A stretch of 64,000 nucleotides of DNA from Brassica napus (taxonomy: Eukaryota; Streptophyta; Magnoliopsida; Brassicales; Brassicaceae). Location of the stretch: NCBI RefSeq assembly GCF_020379485.1, contig NC_063446.1, positions 18,301,525 to 18,365,524 on the forward strand. The letters are read 5' to 3'. The notes under the pieces are model-generated. The model was not told the origin of the DNA, ran no database searches, and saw nothing but the letters and a program-made list of their open reading frames with translations. Shown here one piece after another: positions 48,426 to 61,419 of this stretch. How positions within the stretch are numbered: position 1 is the first letter of the stretch; each line of letters opens with the position of its first letter. The translations under genes were made by a program, and so were the position numbers.

Positions 48426-49135
48426 ATGACCCATTAATAATGTCTGGAATTAAGCGTCTATTTTTATTTTACTCAGACATTTAGTTTCATTAAAATTGTT
48501 TGAAGTTTTGTACGCATTCCCACGAATTTCGATTTATACACCAAAATTTATAGACTTCATAATATGTGAAGAGTCAGCGCTAAGTAAAGAGAGAGGTGAA
48601 AATCCCAATAAACATATCTCCTTGTTTACGAGTTCCGATTCCCATTGGCAGTAAACTGAGTTTGCTCTTAGATATTTCTAGAATTAATTTCTAATAATAA
48701 TTTAATTGAGTAACTAAAATTTAAAGTCAAAACAAGAATTCTGCAATAAATAAAGGATATATGACTCAAAAATATTTTAAAATTTGGAGACATATTTTAC
48801 TCAAAAATTATTTTGATTCTCTTTCTCATACTATTTATTTTAAAATATTTTGTAGGTAAACTTATACAAATGAGTTTTATTCAAATGAAAGCTTTTATAA
48901 TAAAATTCTTCTACTTTTAGGAGAATATATAAAAACACTATTTTACCCCTAAATTAACTATAATGTATGTCTACTGAATATAGTTCCTTTATTTTAAAGG
49001 AAATATAAAGGAATGCTATCATAAAGGAAATATAAAGGAATGCTATCTTGCCTCTGAACTAAGAGTCAGAATTAGGATTTCATATATTTTTTATTTCTTC
49101 TTTTTTTTTGGTCAAATATTTTTTATTTCTTCTAA
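48426..49135. other. Intergenic DNA
   Basis: AT-rich, with a short direct duplication of ATAAAGGAATGCTATC near 49007-49043. No gene was found. Confidence 0.45.
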
Positions 49136-50218
49136 GAGCATCTCAAAAAAACACTCTATAACTTCAAATATGAAGTTTTTAGCTCTCCAAAAATGAACTT
49201 CAAAACTTCAAATTTGAAGTTTTGAGGAGTGAAACTCTATATTTGAAGTTTCACTACTCAAAACTTCAAATTTGAAGTTTCATATTTTTATTTGCATTTT
49301 GGTCCCTACAATTACACATCACATTTATGATTCATAAATATTTTTTTTTTATTGTTTTAATCCTTATAAAAATTATATCTCATAAATATTTTAAGTTTTG
49401 TTTACAAAATTTAAGTTTACACATAAAATTAAAAAAAAAACTTTAAAAGAAGGTTTAATATATTTAAAACTAGATTTAGATAACAAAAATATACAAAAAA
49501 AAACTTAACAAAAAAACTTTAAAAAAATTACATGAAGATATAACTATTACACCGATTTAAATATAACAACAACACTAATTGTAAGTTTGATCCGGAACCT
49601 TCAAAATTTCCAAATAATGTCCAATCTTCTTTGTATAACTGAAGATGGTTGTTGTTGTTGTTGATGATGTCTTTTCGTACAATTCTTTCTTGTTCATATT
49701 AAATATATTAACGAGTATTAATATCATCGATAAAAGTTAGTCTTTTATCAATATTTCATGTTTCTCTTTTACATCCTTGTTCTGATCTAATGTATTTACA
49801 AGTATTAAATCACCTAATTTCAATAATTTTTATCTCTAATCTACAAATTAAAAATGAGGAGAGCCATTTTTACTTCGAAATGCACTAGTAGATCATATAT
49901 GCATCACGAAAATCACTTTATGGAATAATATGGTATTTTGCTTGAAGTTTAATATTAATTAAGTTATTCTGTTTAAAACTTTATATTTTAATTTAATATT
50001 TTATTAGTTGATATTGTTGTAATATGTTTATATATGTGCTAGTTATTTATAAAAGTTTTATGAATTCAAATTGAATATGACAAATATAAGGACCATATTA
50101 TAAAATACAAATAGTTTTGAAGGTGAGTTTAAAGTTTTGCTTTTGGAGAATAACACCTTTAAACTTCAAATATAGAATTTGAGAAACTTCAAAATAAAAT
50201 TTCTTTTTGGAGATGATC
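49136..50218. mobile_element. Harbinger-like non-autonomous element, 1,083 bp
   Basis: The left end is GAGCATCTCAAAAAAACAC after TAA. The right end, read on the minus strand, is GATCATCTCCAAAAAG, and it is followed by TAT on the plus strand. Just inside both ends lie AACTTCAAATTTGAAGTT-type palindromes, several times in 49160-49285 and again near 50100-50200. No transposase is encoded. The flanking trinucleotides match imperfectly, so the element is older than the MITE in the CEP1 intron. Confidence 0.6.
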
Positions 50219-51600
50219 TATGAGACTAGCATACAGAAATTATATTAAAGAAACATACATTGGAACCTATATAATAGTGTTCATGTATTTTAGATGAAAA
50301 TATAGAAGAAATAATAGAAGTGGGTTGAAAATACCTTTAGAGATTCTTATTGAAAACATCTTTGATTGTGGTTTTAGAATATCATTATCTGTGGAGAGAC
50401 TCTTAAAAATTTCTCACCAATTTAATATTCGTATTTTCATTTATAACTAAATTATAAATCATAAATAAAGTTAAACAAACAAAAATATGATAAATGTCTT
50501 AATGGTCTCTTTAAAGAACGAAGTTCCTTCCCAGTGAACCGTTTACTCACCTCCTTATTTTCTCTTTTTCTTTCTGTTTTTTTTTTTATCTTTTGATTTT
50601 TTTTGTTTTCTAATTCTTGAATTTTTTTGTAAGATGCTCGCAACACTGATTCTCTTATGTTTGTATTCGGACTAAAATTTTCAATTTATAATAAAGAATG
50701 AATAAAACAAATATTTAAAAAATAAAACAAATTTGGAAGGATTGAAAACAACTATTTCTAACTAATCTTTAACTCAATAAATTGAATTAAACAAATTTAG
50801 AAAATTGAAAATAAACGAATAAGTATTATCATTGATCTATATAATTCTCCATATTTAACTTTCACAATTCCGTTGGAAAACATCAGACTAAAAGGTAAAT
50901 GAATGAAAACTAATAAAAAAGAGAGTTAGAGAATAATTTTACCAAAATATTAAACCAATTTTCATAAAGCCTTGTTTTCAGTAACCATTTTGGTTGCATC
51001 TGCATCCATGTCATCATTTGGACGACTTTGGATCATGATTTGGATGACGTATGTCAATATGTTCTTGAGGCTCTATTTGTTTTTTTTTGCCATAGTTATT
51101 TGTGCATGAATTAGTATGTTCTAATGTATGTAGGACTGAGTTTTTACCCAAACCGAAGAAAAAAATTCAACTTTTGGTGCAGGTTCGGTTATGAGTTCAT
51201 TTTTAATTCAATAAAATTTATAAAAAATTCAATTTTCGTTTGGTTTGGTAGGTGGTTAGTTTACTTTCCAAAAACAAATTAACTAAATTTCAAACCGAAC
51301 TAAACAAATTTCAAACTGAATTAACCACAACATCCAAAATTATCAAAGACTTTAACCCAGTTAAACCAAAACGTAAGCAAAACCAAAAACTTTGATTAAT
51401 TTTGGCAGTTTTCAAAACATGAATTAGCTGAATATCCAACCCAATCAATTTTTTACGGATCAGTTCACTAAAATTTTGGGCGAACCGAATTACAAAAAAA
51501 TGATCAATCTGAAGTTCCAAACCAAATACTTCAAACGAACTGAATCCGCATGCCTAGATGTATGGATCAGCGAACACCTAACCTCCTTCAACTTTTGGAA
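50219..51600. other. Intergenic DNA with AACCGAA-rich sequence
   Basis: The last part (51130-51560) is rich in AACCGAA, AACCAAA and TTCGGTT words in loose array. Similar wording occurs near 62770-63000. This is common noncoding repeat sequence in Brassicaceae. No gene was found. Confidence 0.45.
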
Positions 51601-51639
51601 AGTAAAAATCATCCCCAGGTTCTTTGGTTTTATGGCTAC

Positions 51640-52700
51640 TGGTCGGTAAACAGATCACAAGAATACACTGCACTTATTCTCAATTTTGTCCATAAAAGCA
51701 ATAGACAAACGAAAGCATAGCTCCAAAATTTAGTAATGCTTATAATGATAGACTTATCAGCTGGAGGCGACCAACAAAGATAAAGCTCGATGGATCCAAG
51801 AAAGAAATCTTCTTTGAATCTTGTCAATAAGAAGTTCATAGTCCAATTTACTCCAAACCTTGGTAGCTAGAGCCATTATCAAATAATGAATGTGTAGGGT
51901 GCCAAATATTAGGCACTTACTCACAACAGCTTGGCTGAAGTAATCTCTATCCTTACCAACTTCAAAAATAAAATATTTGGTTGCATCGATATACAAGCCG
52001 AACATACAAGCAAACTAATCCATCACACCAAGGCCTCCATCTAAGAGTTGCCACTACAATAATGAGTATATCATGTGTAAAACTAAGATGAGTGCGGTTC
52101 ACATCCTTACATTTGGGATGATATCCAAAATGATCATCCATAGCTGCTTGATTCAACATATTGGAGAGAAAATTATTGAGAGAGAACAACCTTAGCGTAT
52201 ACCATAGCACTAGTGGAAAAGCCCTTTAGTTACTCATTAAACACAACACAGAAAGATGATGTAGAGATGCGAAGACAAATCCACTTAATAAACTGGCGAG
52301 GCAGACCTACTGCTTGGAGCATTGAAATGATGAAACTTCATTTAACCATATCAAATGCTTTGGAAATGTCAAATCTGTTTTCTAGCAAAAAAGGCTAAGT
52401 AAATTTTAGATATTCTATCCGGTAACACTTTCTTGAGTTTATGGTCATAATACTTTAGAAATAATCTTATAACTCACATTACAAAAACTGATAGGCAGAA
52501 ATTGAGACATTTCGTTTGGTTTGTCTTTTTTTGGAATGAGACAGATATTTATATCATTTAAGCCTTACTATGATACCATCAAACATGAATTTATTAACTA
52601 TACTAGTTAAATCTTCTTTTACTATGTCTCAAATATTTTGGTAGAAAAAACAGTTAGACCATCTGGCACGGGAGATTTAAAAGAGTTCAATGTTATAAAT
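51640..52700 (-). mobile_element. Decayed LINE reverse transcriptase
   Basis: The minus strand, with stops and frame changes, reads KSPVPDGLTVFFYQNI (near 52680), ENRFDISKAFDMVK (near 52350), then HFGYHPKCKDVNRTHLSFTH (near 52100), and DYELLIDKIQRRFLSWIHRA (near 51800). These match, in order, the GPDG, FDMSKAYD, THLxFADD and SW..+.LS segments of plant L1-like reverse transcriptases. It lies between the galacturonan-binding gene and the kelch gene, about where Arabidopsis has AZG2 (from memory). Confidence 0.75.
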
Positions 52701-53094
52701 TTTATAATCTTTTTTTATAAAATAGTTTTAAAAATTTAGAAAATATTATATTTTTCATAATTTATGTTACACCATACAGTAAAATATTTGAACTCGGTGT
52801 AAACGTATAAGGGTATGGATTTATTTAATATATTTAGTAAAAAATTTAAGAAATAATATTTTAAACGAAATTTTAATGGTATATTTGAAAAATATGATGT
52901 TTCTAAAATGCCCAGAATTATATGATTAGTGATGACAGGTAAGTAAATGGGCCTCCAAATTTCCTCCTTGATAAAAAGCAAATGGCCCAAGTAGATAAAA
53001 GCCACGTTCCCCTTGTTGAGCACAAACGGTAGAAGAAGAAGAAGAAGGGCTACTTCCCTTGTAATCGCTCTCAGCCTCCATTCCTGCAAACAAG

Positions 53095-55822
53095 ATGGGG
53101 AAGAAGACGAAGAAGGCCGGAAAAGGCAAGGAGAAAACTGAGAGGAAAACGGCCAAGGCCGAGGAGAAGAAAGCTCGACGAGAAGGCAAAAAGCTCTCTC
53201 CTGAAGACGACATAGACGCTATTCTCGTATTTACTCACTTCCTCTGCTTCTTTTGTTTTCATTAGGTTCTGTCTTGAGGTTTCTTATTCATTGTCTGAAA
53301 TTCTCATCGGGTTCCGCTCATAGTTTTATAGATTTATTGATTAAAAGAGACGACTACTTTAGTAGAGTAACTGCAACAAGTAGAAGGTGGTCTAATGATG
53401 TATGTTGTTTTAACCAGTTGAGCATACAGAAGGAAGAAGCTAAGAAGAAAGAGGTCCTTGTTGAGGAAAATGTTCCAGCACCATCTCCTAGGTCAAACTG
53501 CTCGGTTAGGCTTTTTGCTTTTAAAGATTGAAACTTTCTTTTATCTAAAACATTTCATTTTTTTGCTAAATCCGTGTTTTATGCAGCTTACTATAAATCC
53601 TTTGAAAGAGACTGAGTTGATACTCTATGGCGGCGAGTTCTACAATGGCCAAAAGGTTAGCTTTCGATTGTTTTGGTCTTTGTTGCCCTTATTCCACTTG
53701 TTCATAAGTGTTTGATTCTCTAAACATGCAATTCAAAATTGTTTTTTTTTTTATGTGAATGCAGACATATGTATATGGTGATCTGTACCGATATGATGTT
53801 GATAAGCAGGAGTGGAAGTTAGTTTCAAGCCCCAACAGTCCTCCTCCTCGCAGCTCTCACCAGGCAGTTGCTTGGAAGAATTATCTCTACATTTTTGGTA
53901 TGTTTAGTTTTTTTTTTTTTTCATCTTCATTCCTTACCGTTCATATTTGTAAGCCTCTTTCTTTTTATCGATTAGGTGGTGAATTTACATCGCCAAACCA
54001 AGAGCGGTTCCATCACTACAAGGTGAGAGTTGCATATTTACTCATATTTACTCATTGTTTTATCAGTCTATTACGATATATATATATTTTTTTTGTTTCT
54101 CATACTTTTAACTTTTGTTTTAAATTGTAGGACTTTTGGATGCTGGACGTGAAAACTAACCAATGGGAACAGTTAAATTTAAAGGGATGTCCTAGTCCCC
54201 GTTCTGGTCATCGTATGGTATGTTTTTGATGTATCCTTAAAACCAAACTATGTAGTCGCTAACATACTGCTGGAATAACTTTGCATATGCTATTCCCCCT
54301 CTCAATGAAACATGAGGAATATCTAGGCTTTGGCTGTACATTATCCATACATCAGACATTGAGACTAATATCAGACTATTCATGAGGATGGGAATCTGGA
54401 AGATTTATCTCCAGTTTTCTGCTTAATTTTTAAACTATCTTTTGTAATGAAATATATATGCATATAGCATTCTATTGTATTGAGTTTTTTGCATAGTGAA
54501 AATGTAATTATAACTAATCAACTCTTGCTTCCCCTCTAGTAACCAACCCGTCAAGTTCTTTTTTTTTTCCTCCAGGTATTATACAAGCACAAGATTATAA
54601 TTTTTGGTGGCTTCTATGACACTCTACGTGAAGTAAGGTAATTTACTCATTGCTTAAGAAATATATCATGATAATGTGTTATCTTGGTTGGTAATTTTTC
54701 ATCTTTTTGTTACCCTCCCCTGGATGCTTTATTATTTTGGTTGGGACATTTTCTTTTGTAAGCAATTTCAATTAATGAAAGTGAAAAAAATGTAAATCTT
54801 AGCTACTACTGAATTAGGATCTTAGTGTCACTGTTATCTCTAAGTTTACTTCTGCAATCCCCTGCAGGTACTACAATGATCTCTATGTGTTTGATCTGGA
54901 CCAATACAAGGTAAAACCTACGTTCCATTGAAGAAGTTTCAACTTTCCACCCACCTTACCTCCCCAAACCTGTTAACTGAATATAGTTATGGTGTCTCTT
55001 TGATAGTGGCAAGAAATAAAGCCTAAGCCTGGTGCCATGTGGCCTACAGCTAGAAGCGGTTTCCAGTTCTTTGTTTATCAAGATGAGGTAAGCTTACGAT
55101 GTTCATGTCTATATCATATCCCTGAGTCAAAAACGCTGTTTCTTTTCCTGAATAAAAATTAATAGAAAAAGACAGATTCATTGATAAGAAAGCCTCTCAT
55201 GGTGCAGATATTCTTATATGGTGGTTATTCAAAAGAAGTCTCATCTGAGAAGAGCTCTGAGAAGGGAGTTGTTCATGCAGATTTATGGTCTCTTGACCCC
55301 AGAACGTGGGAATGGAACAAAGTATGTACTTTTACAATTAGTTCGTTTATGATTTTGCAATTAGATTGAACTCCTTTCTTTCTTTGTATAGTAATAAAAC
55401 TGGTTGCTGTAATTAGGTGAAGAAAATTGGGATGCCTCCTAGCTCTCGTGCAGGGTTTTCGGTATGTGTCCACAAAAAGCGTGCTTTGCTGTTTGGTGGT
55501 GTTGTGGACATGGAAATGGAAGGTCAGGAAATGATTATATCCTTGTTTCCTTTTTTTTTTGTATATCAAGTTGAATTATCATCGACCTGTGTGATTTATT
55601 GGCGCAGGTGATGTAATGATGAGTTTATTCTTAAATGAACTCTATGGCTTCCAGTTAGATAATCGTCGCTGGTACCCCATAGAGCTACGAAAAGAGAAAT
55701 CATCAAAAGATAAGGTAATGATTTTGTCTACTAGAGTTTCTGTTGCCTGCTGTATTTACGTTTTATCATCATTTTTTTTTTACAGGCAAAGAAGAATTTA
55801 GAGGCCAAACCTATGACATCTA

Positions 55823-55853
<31 letters not shown>

Positions 55854-57210
55854 GATGGATTCAGCAGAAGGTGAATCTCCGTCGGCCATGGGTGATGTGG
55901 CAGGCTCTTCCGATGGGATTTCTGAACGTATGGCAGCATGTCTAACGGTTGAAGGAAGTACTAGTAAAGCTCTAAAGGGAAGACTAGATCCACAAGTTTC
56001 TGTCTCTGAAGAGGTTTGTTCGTTAACATTGTGTTAACTTGTGTTATGAGCTTTTTTGCCAACTTGTTATTTGCTTTGTGCAGGTTGTAAAACCATGTGG
56101 ACGTATTAATTCTTGTATGGTCGTTGGGAAGGACACCTTATACATATATGGTGGCATGATGGAGATCAAAGATAAAGAAATAACTCTTGATGATTTGTAT
56201 TCGCTTAATCTTAGCAAACTTGACGAGTGGAAGTGTATCATTCCGGTTTGTTCCAGATCAATAATCTTCATTTTGTTTTTTTCTGTTGATTAAAAAGGTT
56301 GAAAAATATTGGTATGTCTTTAAAACAGGCGACTGAAACAGAGTGGGTGGAAGTCTCAGAGGATGAAGAAGGGGACGAAGACGAGGATGAAGATGATAGT
56401 GAAGATGAAGGAGACAGTGAAGAGTCTGATGATGAAGATGACGATGAAGAAGTAGAGGTACTTGCCTCTTCTTTCAGCCCTTTGTCTTGTTGGCTTTGAC
56501 TCAATTTGGCCAATGTAAAATCTAGGCTATGGATGTTGATGGATCGGTGAAAGTAGGAGAAGTTGTTGCAATGATTAAAGGTGAAGGAAAAGCCCTCCGA
56601 AGAAAAGAGAAACGAGCTCGGATAGAACAGATCAGAGCTAATCTAGGGCTCTCAGATTCACAGAGAACCCCAGTGGTAATAATTGCTTAGAGTTTTAGTG
56701 AGAAAGAGAGATTCTGTTTGAAGCTCTCTGCTAATTTGATCATTTTGTGTGTTTCAAGCCTGGAGAAACTTTGAAGGATTTCTATAAGCGCACAAATATG
56801 TACTGGCAAATGGCTGCCTACGAGCATACCCAACATACTGGCAAGGTATGCTAATCTCTGTCTGTGTTGATGAAGCATCTGATGAAACGCATATTGTAGC
56901 AATTTTGTTCTGTCTTTAAGGATGAGTCTTTGAAATTATGATCCACATGTAAAATTGGCATAGGAGCTGCGGAAGGATGGTTTTGACCTTGCAGAAACTC
57001 GGTATCTGGAACTCAAACCTGTACTAGATGAGGTCAGATTAGTCTCTCCATTTTTTTCGCTCTCTATAGTTGAAGTAACCAAAGTTCTGATGGTTGAATG
57101 TAAATCTGCAGTTGGCAATACTTGAGGCAGAGCAAAAAGCTGAAGAAACAGAAGGACCGGAGGCTAGTGGTACCTCTAGAAAGGGAGGCATTGCAAAGAA
57201 GAAGAGATAG
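53095..57210 (+). CDS. Six-kelch, DUF4110 protein (KLHDC4/Kel3 family)
   Basis: Nineteen exons join in frame to 663 residues: 53095-53226, 53418-53504, 53587-53655, 53765-53897, 53976-54022, 54131-54217, 54576-54637, 54868-54910, 55007-55087, 55208-55321, 55417-55522, 55608-55714, 55786-56013, 56084-56245, 56329-56457, 56526-56675, 56759-56845, 56964-57032 and 57112-57210. The N-terminus is a Lys-rich coil (MGKKTKKAGKGKEK). Residues about 80-490 hold six kelch repeats, seen as LILYGGEFYNGQK, YLYIFGGEF, IIIFGGFYD, IFLYGGYSK, ALLFGGVVD and LYIYGGMME, forming a beta-propeller for protein contacts. Two acidic stretches interrupt it: nine Asp from a GAT repeat in exon 13, and a Glu/Asp run in exon 15. 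The C-terminus (about 570-640) is DUF4110, with DFYKRTNMYWQMAAYEHTQ. The family is conserved from yeast to animals, with poorly known function. Matches At5g50310 by memory of gene order. Confidence 0.93.
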
Positions 57211-57597
57211 ATGTTTTGCAGCTTCTTCAAAAAGTATCATATATATACAGTTGGATATCAGTTTTAATGTTGGATTCTTTCGTGTCTAGTTAATGCGACT
57301 ATGTGAGACTGTTTTTTTTGAAGAATTTATTATTTTAGAGTATTTGTTATATTCGTCTAACGAGATTTTGACAAATGGCACTTTCTCATATTATACGCAT
57401 TTAAAAAGTTTAATATAGGATGTGGAATCTTTTTTACTACTAGATATACGATGGTTAACACCTTCATTTTTCCTTTTTGACATTTTACATCATTTTTTTC
57501 TTTTCTTCATCTTAATTTATTCAACACTTATTTTATTTTAAAGTACAATAGTTTGTTTTAAAAACTCCAACACCCTATCCACTATTTTTAATTCATA
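57211..57597. other. Downstream spacer of the kelch gene
   Basis: AT-rich 3' region of the kelch gene up to the Helitron border. No gene was found. Confidence 0.45.
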
Positions 57598-58761
57598 CTA
57601 GAGATTTTACCGCGCATATCTGTCTATAAAATTAATGTTTAACATATTAAAAATTCATCTTAAATTTTGATTGCAAATTTATTATTTTTGTGATTAACTA
57701 TTTTTCATAATTTTTAACCTATCAAAATTCAATAATCATATTTTTTTAATCTAAAGCTTTAAATTTACAGTCATACCTAATAAAAATATATTGAAAATGT
57801 AAAAAAAACATGTCTTTTTAAAAAAAGTTCTCTAAAACATTGATAATTTGAAATAGAAGGATTATATTAAAGGTTAAAATAAAGTACTTTTATTTTGTGA
57901 TATATTATATTATATTATTTATTTGTTTTGATATGATATTGCTTGGTATTTGTTGTTTTGTCAATAAGTATTTTCTATGAAATTGTGAAACATGTAGGAC
58001 ATTTTACTATGAACGATTCTTCCATGTTTAGATACGACATAAAATTACATTGGATAAATTATGTGCATTAATGCAATTACACATATGCATATATATATAT
58101 TTGTCATTATCATTGTGTAGAAAATATATAACCTTGCAATATTATTTGTCTATTAGAGGAGAAACATACTTCCATTATTATCTTAGACTGTTAAGTTAAC
58201 TATTAAACAATTTATGATTGAGGTGGAAAAACACAAATAAATTATCATGGTTGGAGCACATTTCCAATAAAAGATTTTAACTACAGGTATACACTTAACT
58301 CTATTTATCAAATTGAAACTCTTCTAGCCTAACATTCTCTTACACGTTGTGTTTCTCAACCACGGTGGCCGTTTTGTTTGCCCTTCCTCTCTTATTATTT
58401 TTTTGATGGTTCTTTGATTGTGATCCTTCCCCTTCCTTACTGTCTTTATTTTCGCATCCTTGTGCTTATACTTATTTGGTAATTTTGCCTCATGTCTAAC
58501 TTCAACAAACTTCATATATGCTCGGCTTCCTATATTGCATTTGCAAGTACCATTTTTTCTTCGCTTCTCTGTCATTGACTGTGCGTTGTGACTGCCTGAA
58601 TCAATGAGAATTTTAAAAAATTGAAAAACGTATATGAGTCTGAGTTATGAAAGAATACAATGATGATGAGACCAAAAGTAGCTAAATCGAGGATGACTGA
58701 TTGTATCATTGTGAAAACAAATCTGAAATTGCATGAAAATAAGAAATGAAATATATATTTA

Positions 58762-58792
<31 letters not shown>

Positions 58793-59649
58793 AGGTAAAG
58801 CATTTGATGTACCTCACTTCAGATATGGAGATCTTCACGTTTATTTTTTTTATGACACAATCTTCACGGTTTTGCAACACGAATAACTCTAGAACAATGA
58901 AAAGCATGAATAACTCGAAGGTCTACGTTTGAATTTGGCTGGTAGGATCTCCTCGCTATGAATTTGACTGGTGAAATTCTTAGAAGTTTCTCTGAAAAAT
59001 AATAAAAAGCGTGAGGAATCATCTGCTTACTTTATCTATCAGCCCGGTCTTCACTGATTTATGGAAGTGGAGACTCTCAAACCCTAAAACAATCAATTAT
59101 TGTCTCTAGCTCTCTATTGTAGCTAAAGAATAGTTATGTCCTAATCACAAAACGAATCTGGAGATATAAAAACTATAAGAATATGTAAAACAATTAACAA
59201 CGGTTTAGATCTCTTACCAGTTCTCCGAAGAAAGCTCTAGTGATGATGAAAGAGACGTAGACGGACTGGACTTACGGAGGCAAAGGGTAAGGATGAATAC
59301 CGATTGTAGCTTCATTCATCACAGGCGCCCAATGAAAAAAAAAGCATAAGGAAGAGCTGTTCATATTCTGTGGTGACTCTTCTGTAGTTTTTTTTAATCG
59401 ATTTATAAAGTGTTGAGGAAGGGAAGTCGAAGAGCAATGTATTACGTTATCGATTTTATTTTAAAGAGCCATACAGGCCCGTACCAAAGGAACAAAAACA
59501 AAATATAAAGCCCACAGGAATGTCCCGTTTAAGATTTGGTCGACAAAGCTTAAGTGACCTGTCAAATTGAAACTCTCTCATTGGTTGATTTAATATGCTG
59601 ATGTGGCATAGTTCAAAGGGTTTTATATTCCCCTTTTAATATTGTAAGA
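57598..59649 (-). mobile_element. Complete Helitron, 2,052 bp, with transcript-like content
   Basis: On the minus strand it starts TCTTACAATATTAAAAGGGG after an A at 59650, and carries GCCACATCAGCATATTAAAT shortly inside. It ends GCGCGGTAAAATCTCTAG at 57598, followed by T. The interior is unusual for a short Helitron: less AT-rich blocks separated by GT-AG-like junctions (for example GGAGAACTG then GTAAGAG near 59220, and a pyrimidine tract ending in CAG near 58990), and an 83-codon basic frame at 58575-58324. It may carry a captured host gene fragment or its own transcription unit. No Rep/helicase motif was seen. Confidence 0.7.
58324..58575 (-). CDS. Hypothetical basic protein fragment inside a Helitron
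   Basis: An 83-codon frame starting MTEKRRKNGTCKCNIGSRAY and ending KRPPWLRNTTCKRMLG. About a third of its residues are Lys or Arg. No family was recognised. It may be the last exon of the transcript-like region in the Helitron or a chance frame. It lies entirely between the Helitron ends, so it moved with the element. Confidence 0.25.
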   Translation of the reverse strand: MTEKRRKNGTCKCNIGSRAYMKFVEVRHEAKLPNKYKHKDAKIKTVRKGKDHNQRTIKKIIREEGQTKRPPWLRNTTCKRMLG

Positions 59650-59981
59650 TTTTTATTTTTTACAGTATAATAATTACATATTAATAATTTGATCGTAATT
59701 AACTTAAAAATTAAAATAAAATAACATTTAATAAATTTTATTTTATTTATATACTTATCTTACTTATTAAAATAATTCCAAAAAAAATATTATTTAAATA
59801 ATTAAAATTAAGAACATCTTCATTTTTAAGTTGGATATTTACCTAATTTTATTTTCAAAAATACGAAACTTGTTATTATTAAAATAGCCAACATTAAAAA
59901 AAAATACACAGACACCGAGCACACATAATAAAAGACATAACTTAATACAATAGACTCAGTTCACAAACAATAAAACTCTTA

Positions 59982-60244
59982 GAGCATGATTATCAGGTGG
60001 GACATTTTTTGGTCCTTAAATTTTTTTTTTTTTTTTTTGTTTTCTGATTAAAAAAAATAAAAATAAATTTAAATATGAACTAATTGCGGGCCGCCACGTG
60101 TCAGTGGGATCCGCAAACAGTTAGGGACAACCCTTAGGACGTTACTTAATTAGGGACATTTGAGCAAAGTTTCTAGCAAAAAGGTGGTGGACCCCACACC
60201 AAAAACACTAAAGACCAATGTTGGGACTACCAATAATGTTGCTC
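59982..60244. mobile_element. Harbinger-type MITE, 263 bp
   Basis: The left end is GAGCATGATTATCAGGTGGG. The right end, read on the minus strand, is GAGCAACATTATTGGTAGTC. Both sides have TTA (59979-59981 and 60245-60247), a 3 bp target duplication. A T-run near 60021-60039 lies inside. Non-coding; the left end is related to the MITE at 12594. Confidence 0.75.
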
Positions 60245-60886
60245 TTAAGTCACACAGAAATTTAATTATTTTTAATCATTAAACTTACCAAATTTTGTCT
60301 ATATGCGTTTGACTAGATCTGATTGCAATTATATAATTGAATTACATAATTCAGATCTATCAGGCACATGATTTGCAAAATCTGATAGCACTTCAATCGA
60401 AAATGGTTGTGGTGTATTCGAATCACTTGGCTTAGATTGATCATAAATAGTCTAATTATGTGCATATTTATCTCGTTCATCCTCAACAATCATATTATGC
60501 AATCATGAAGCGACATGTGACAACGCTGGACCACAATTTTTTTTTAACGGTTCAAACTAAGTTTCAATAATGGAGGTGACCTTAAAGAAACAATCTCAGG
60601 GAAACCATATTGCATGGGTTCTCATCTCAACTTCGAGTTTTTAAAAAAAAATTAAGAAAATCAATATCACTTATAAAAAATTGAGTATCTCAGCTATTTC
60701 GAAAATATTTTTGGATGAGTGTATTAACATTTGAGATACTCATTCTTCTAAATACTATTTAAAAATTTGTAAAAAAACCTAAAGTTAAAAAACCTATGCA
60801 ATATGAATGCTCTCATAAAATCAAAATCCTTTTCACGAAATATATGTTTTACATTAAACTATAGATTAAGATTCGGGCAAGTTAAA

Positions 60887-61379
60887 CTAGGTTAAGATTC
60901 ACACCTTGCGCGAAACGAACATTTGATATACAAATTTTTGTACATACACTATTATTTATTTTGCATTTTTACATATTATATAATAAGAAATAATAAATAT
61001 ATATTGAATAATTGAGAGAAATTAACTATTACATACAGTAGAACCTCTATAAATTAATAATGTTGGGGCTTTAAAATTTTATTAATTTATAGATATATTA
61101 ATTTACAAAAATTTCCTTATTTAGATTTCTTATTTTAAGATATTTTATTCTAAGATAAGAAAAATATTTGATTTTAGTGCATACACATTAATTGTTATTT
61201 TTTGAAATTATTATATAATTTGGTGTATATAATATATATTGCATATAACTTAAATGTAGTTTTAGATATAATACTACTAAATCTCATCAAAAATGAATGA
61301 AGTGTTAAGAATATATAAAGATAATTTTATTGTGAATATAAAACAAACAATATAATAATAATTTTATTACTTATATAAA

Positions 61380-61419
<40 letters not shown>

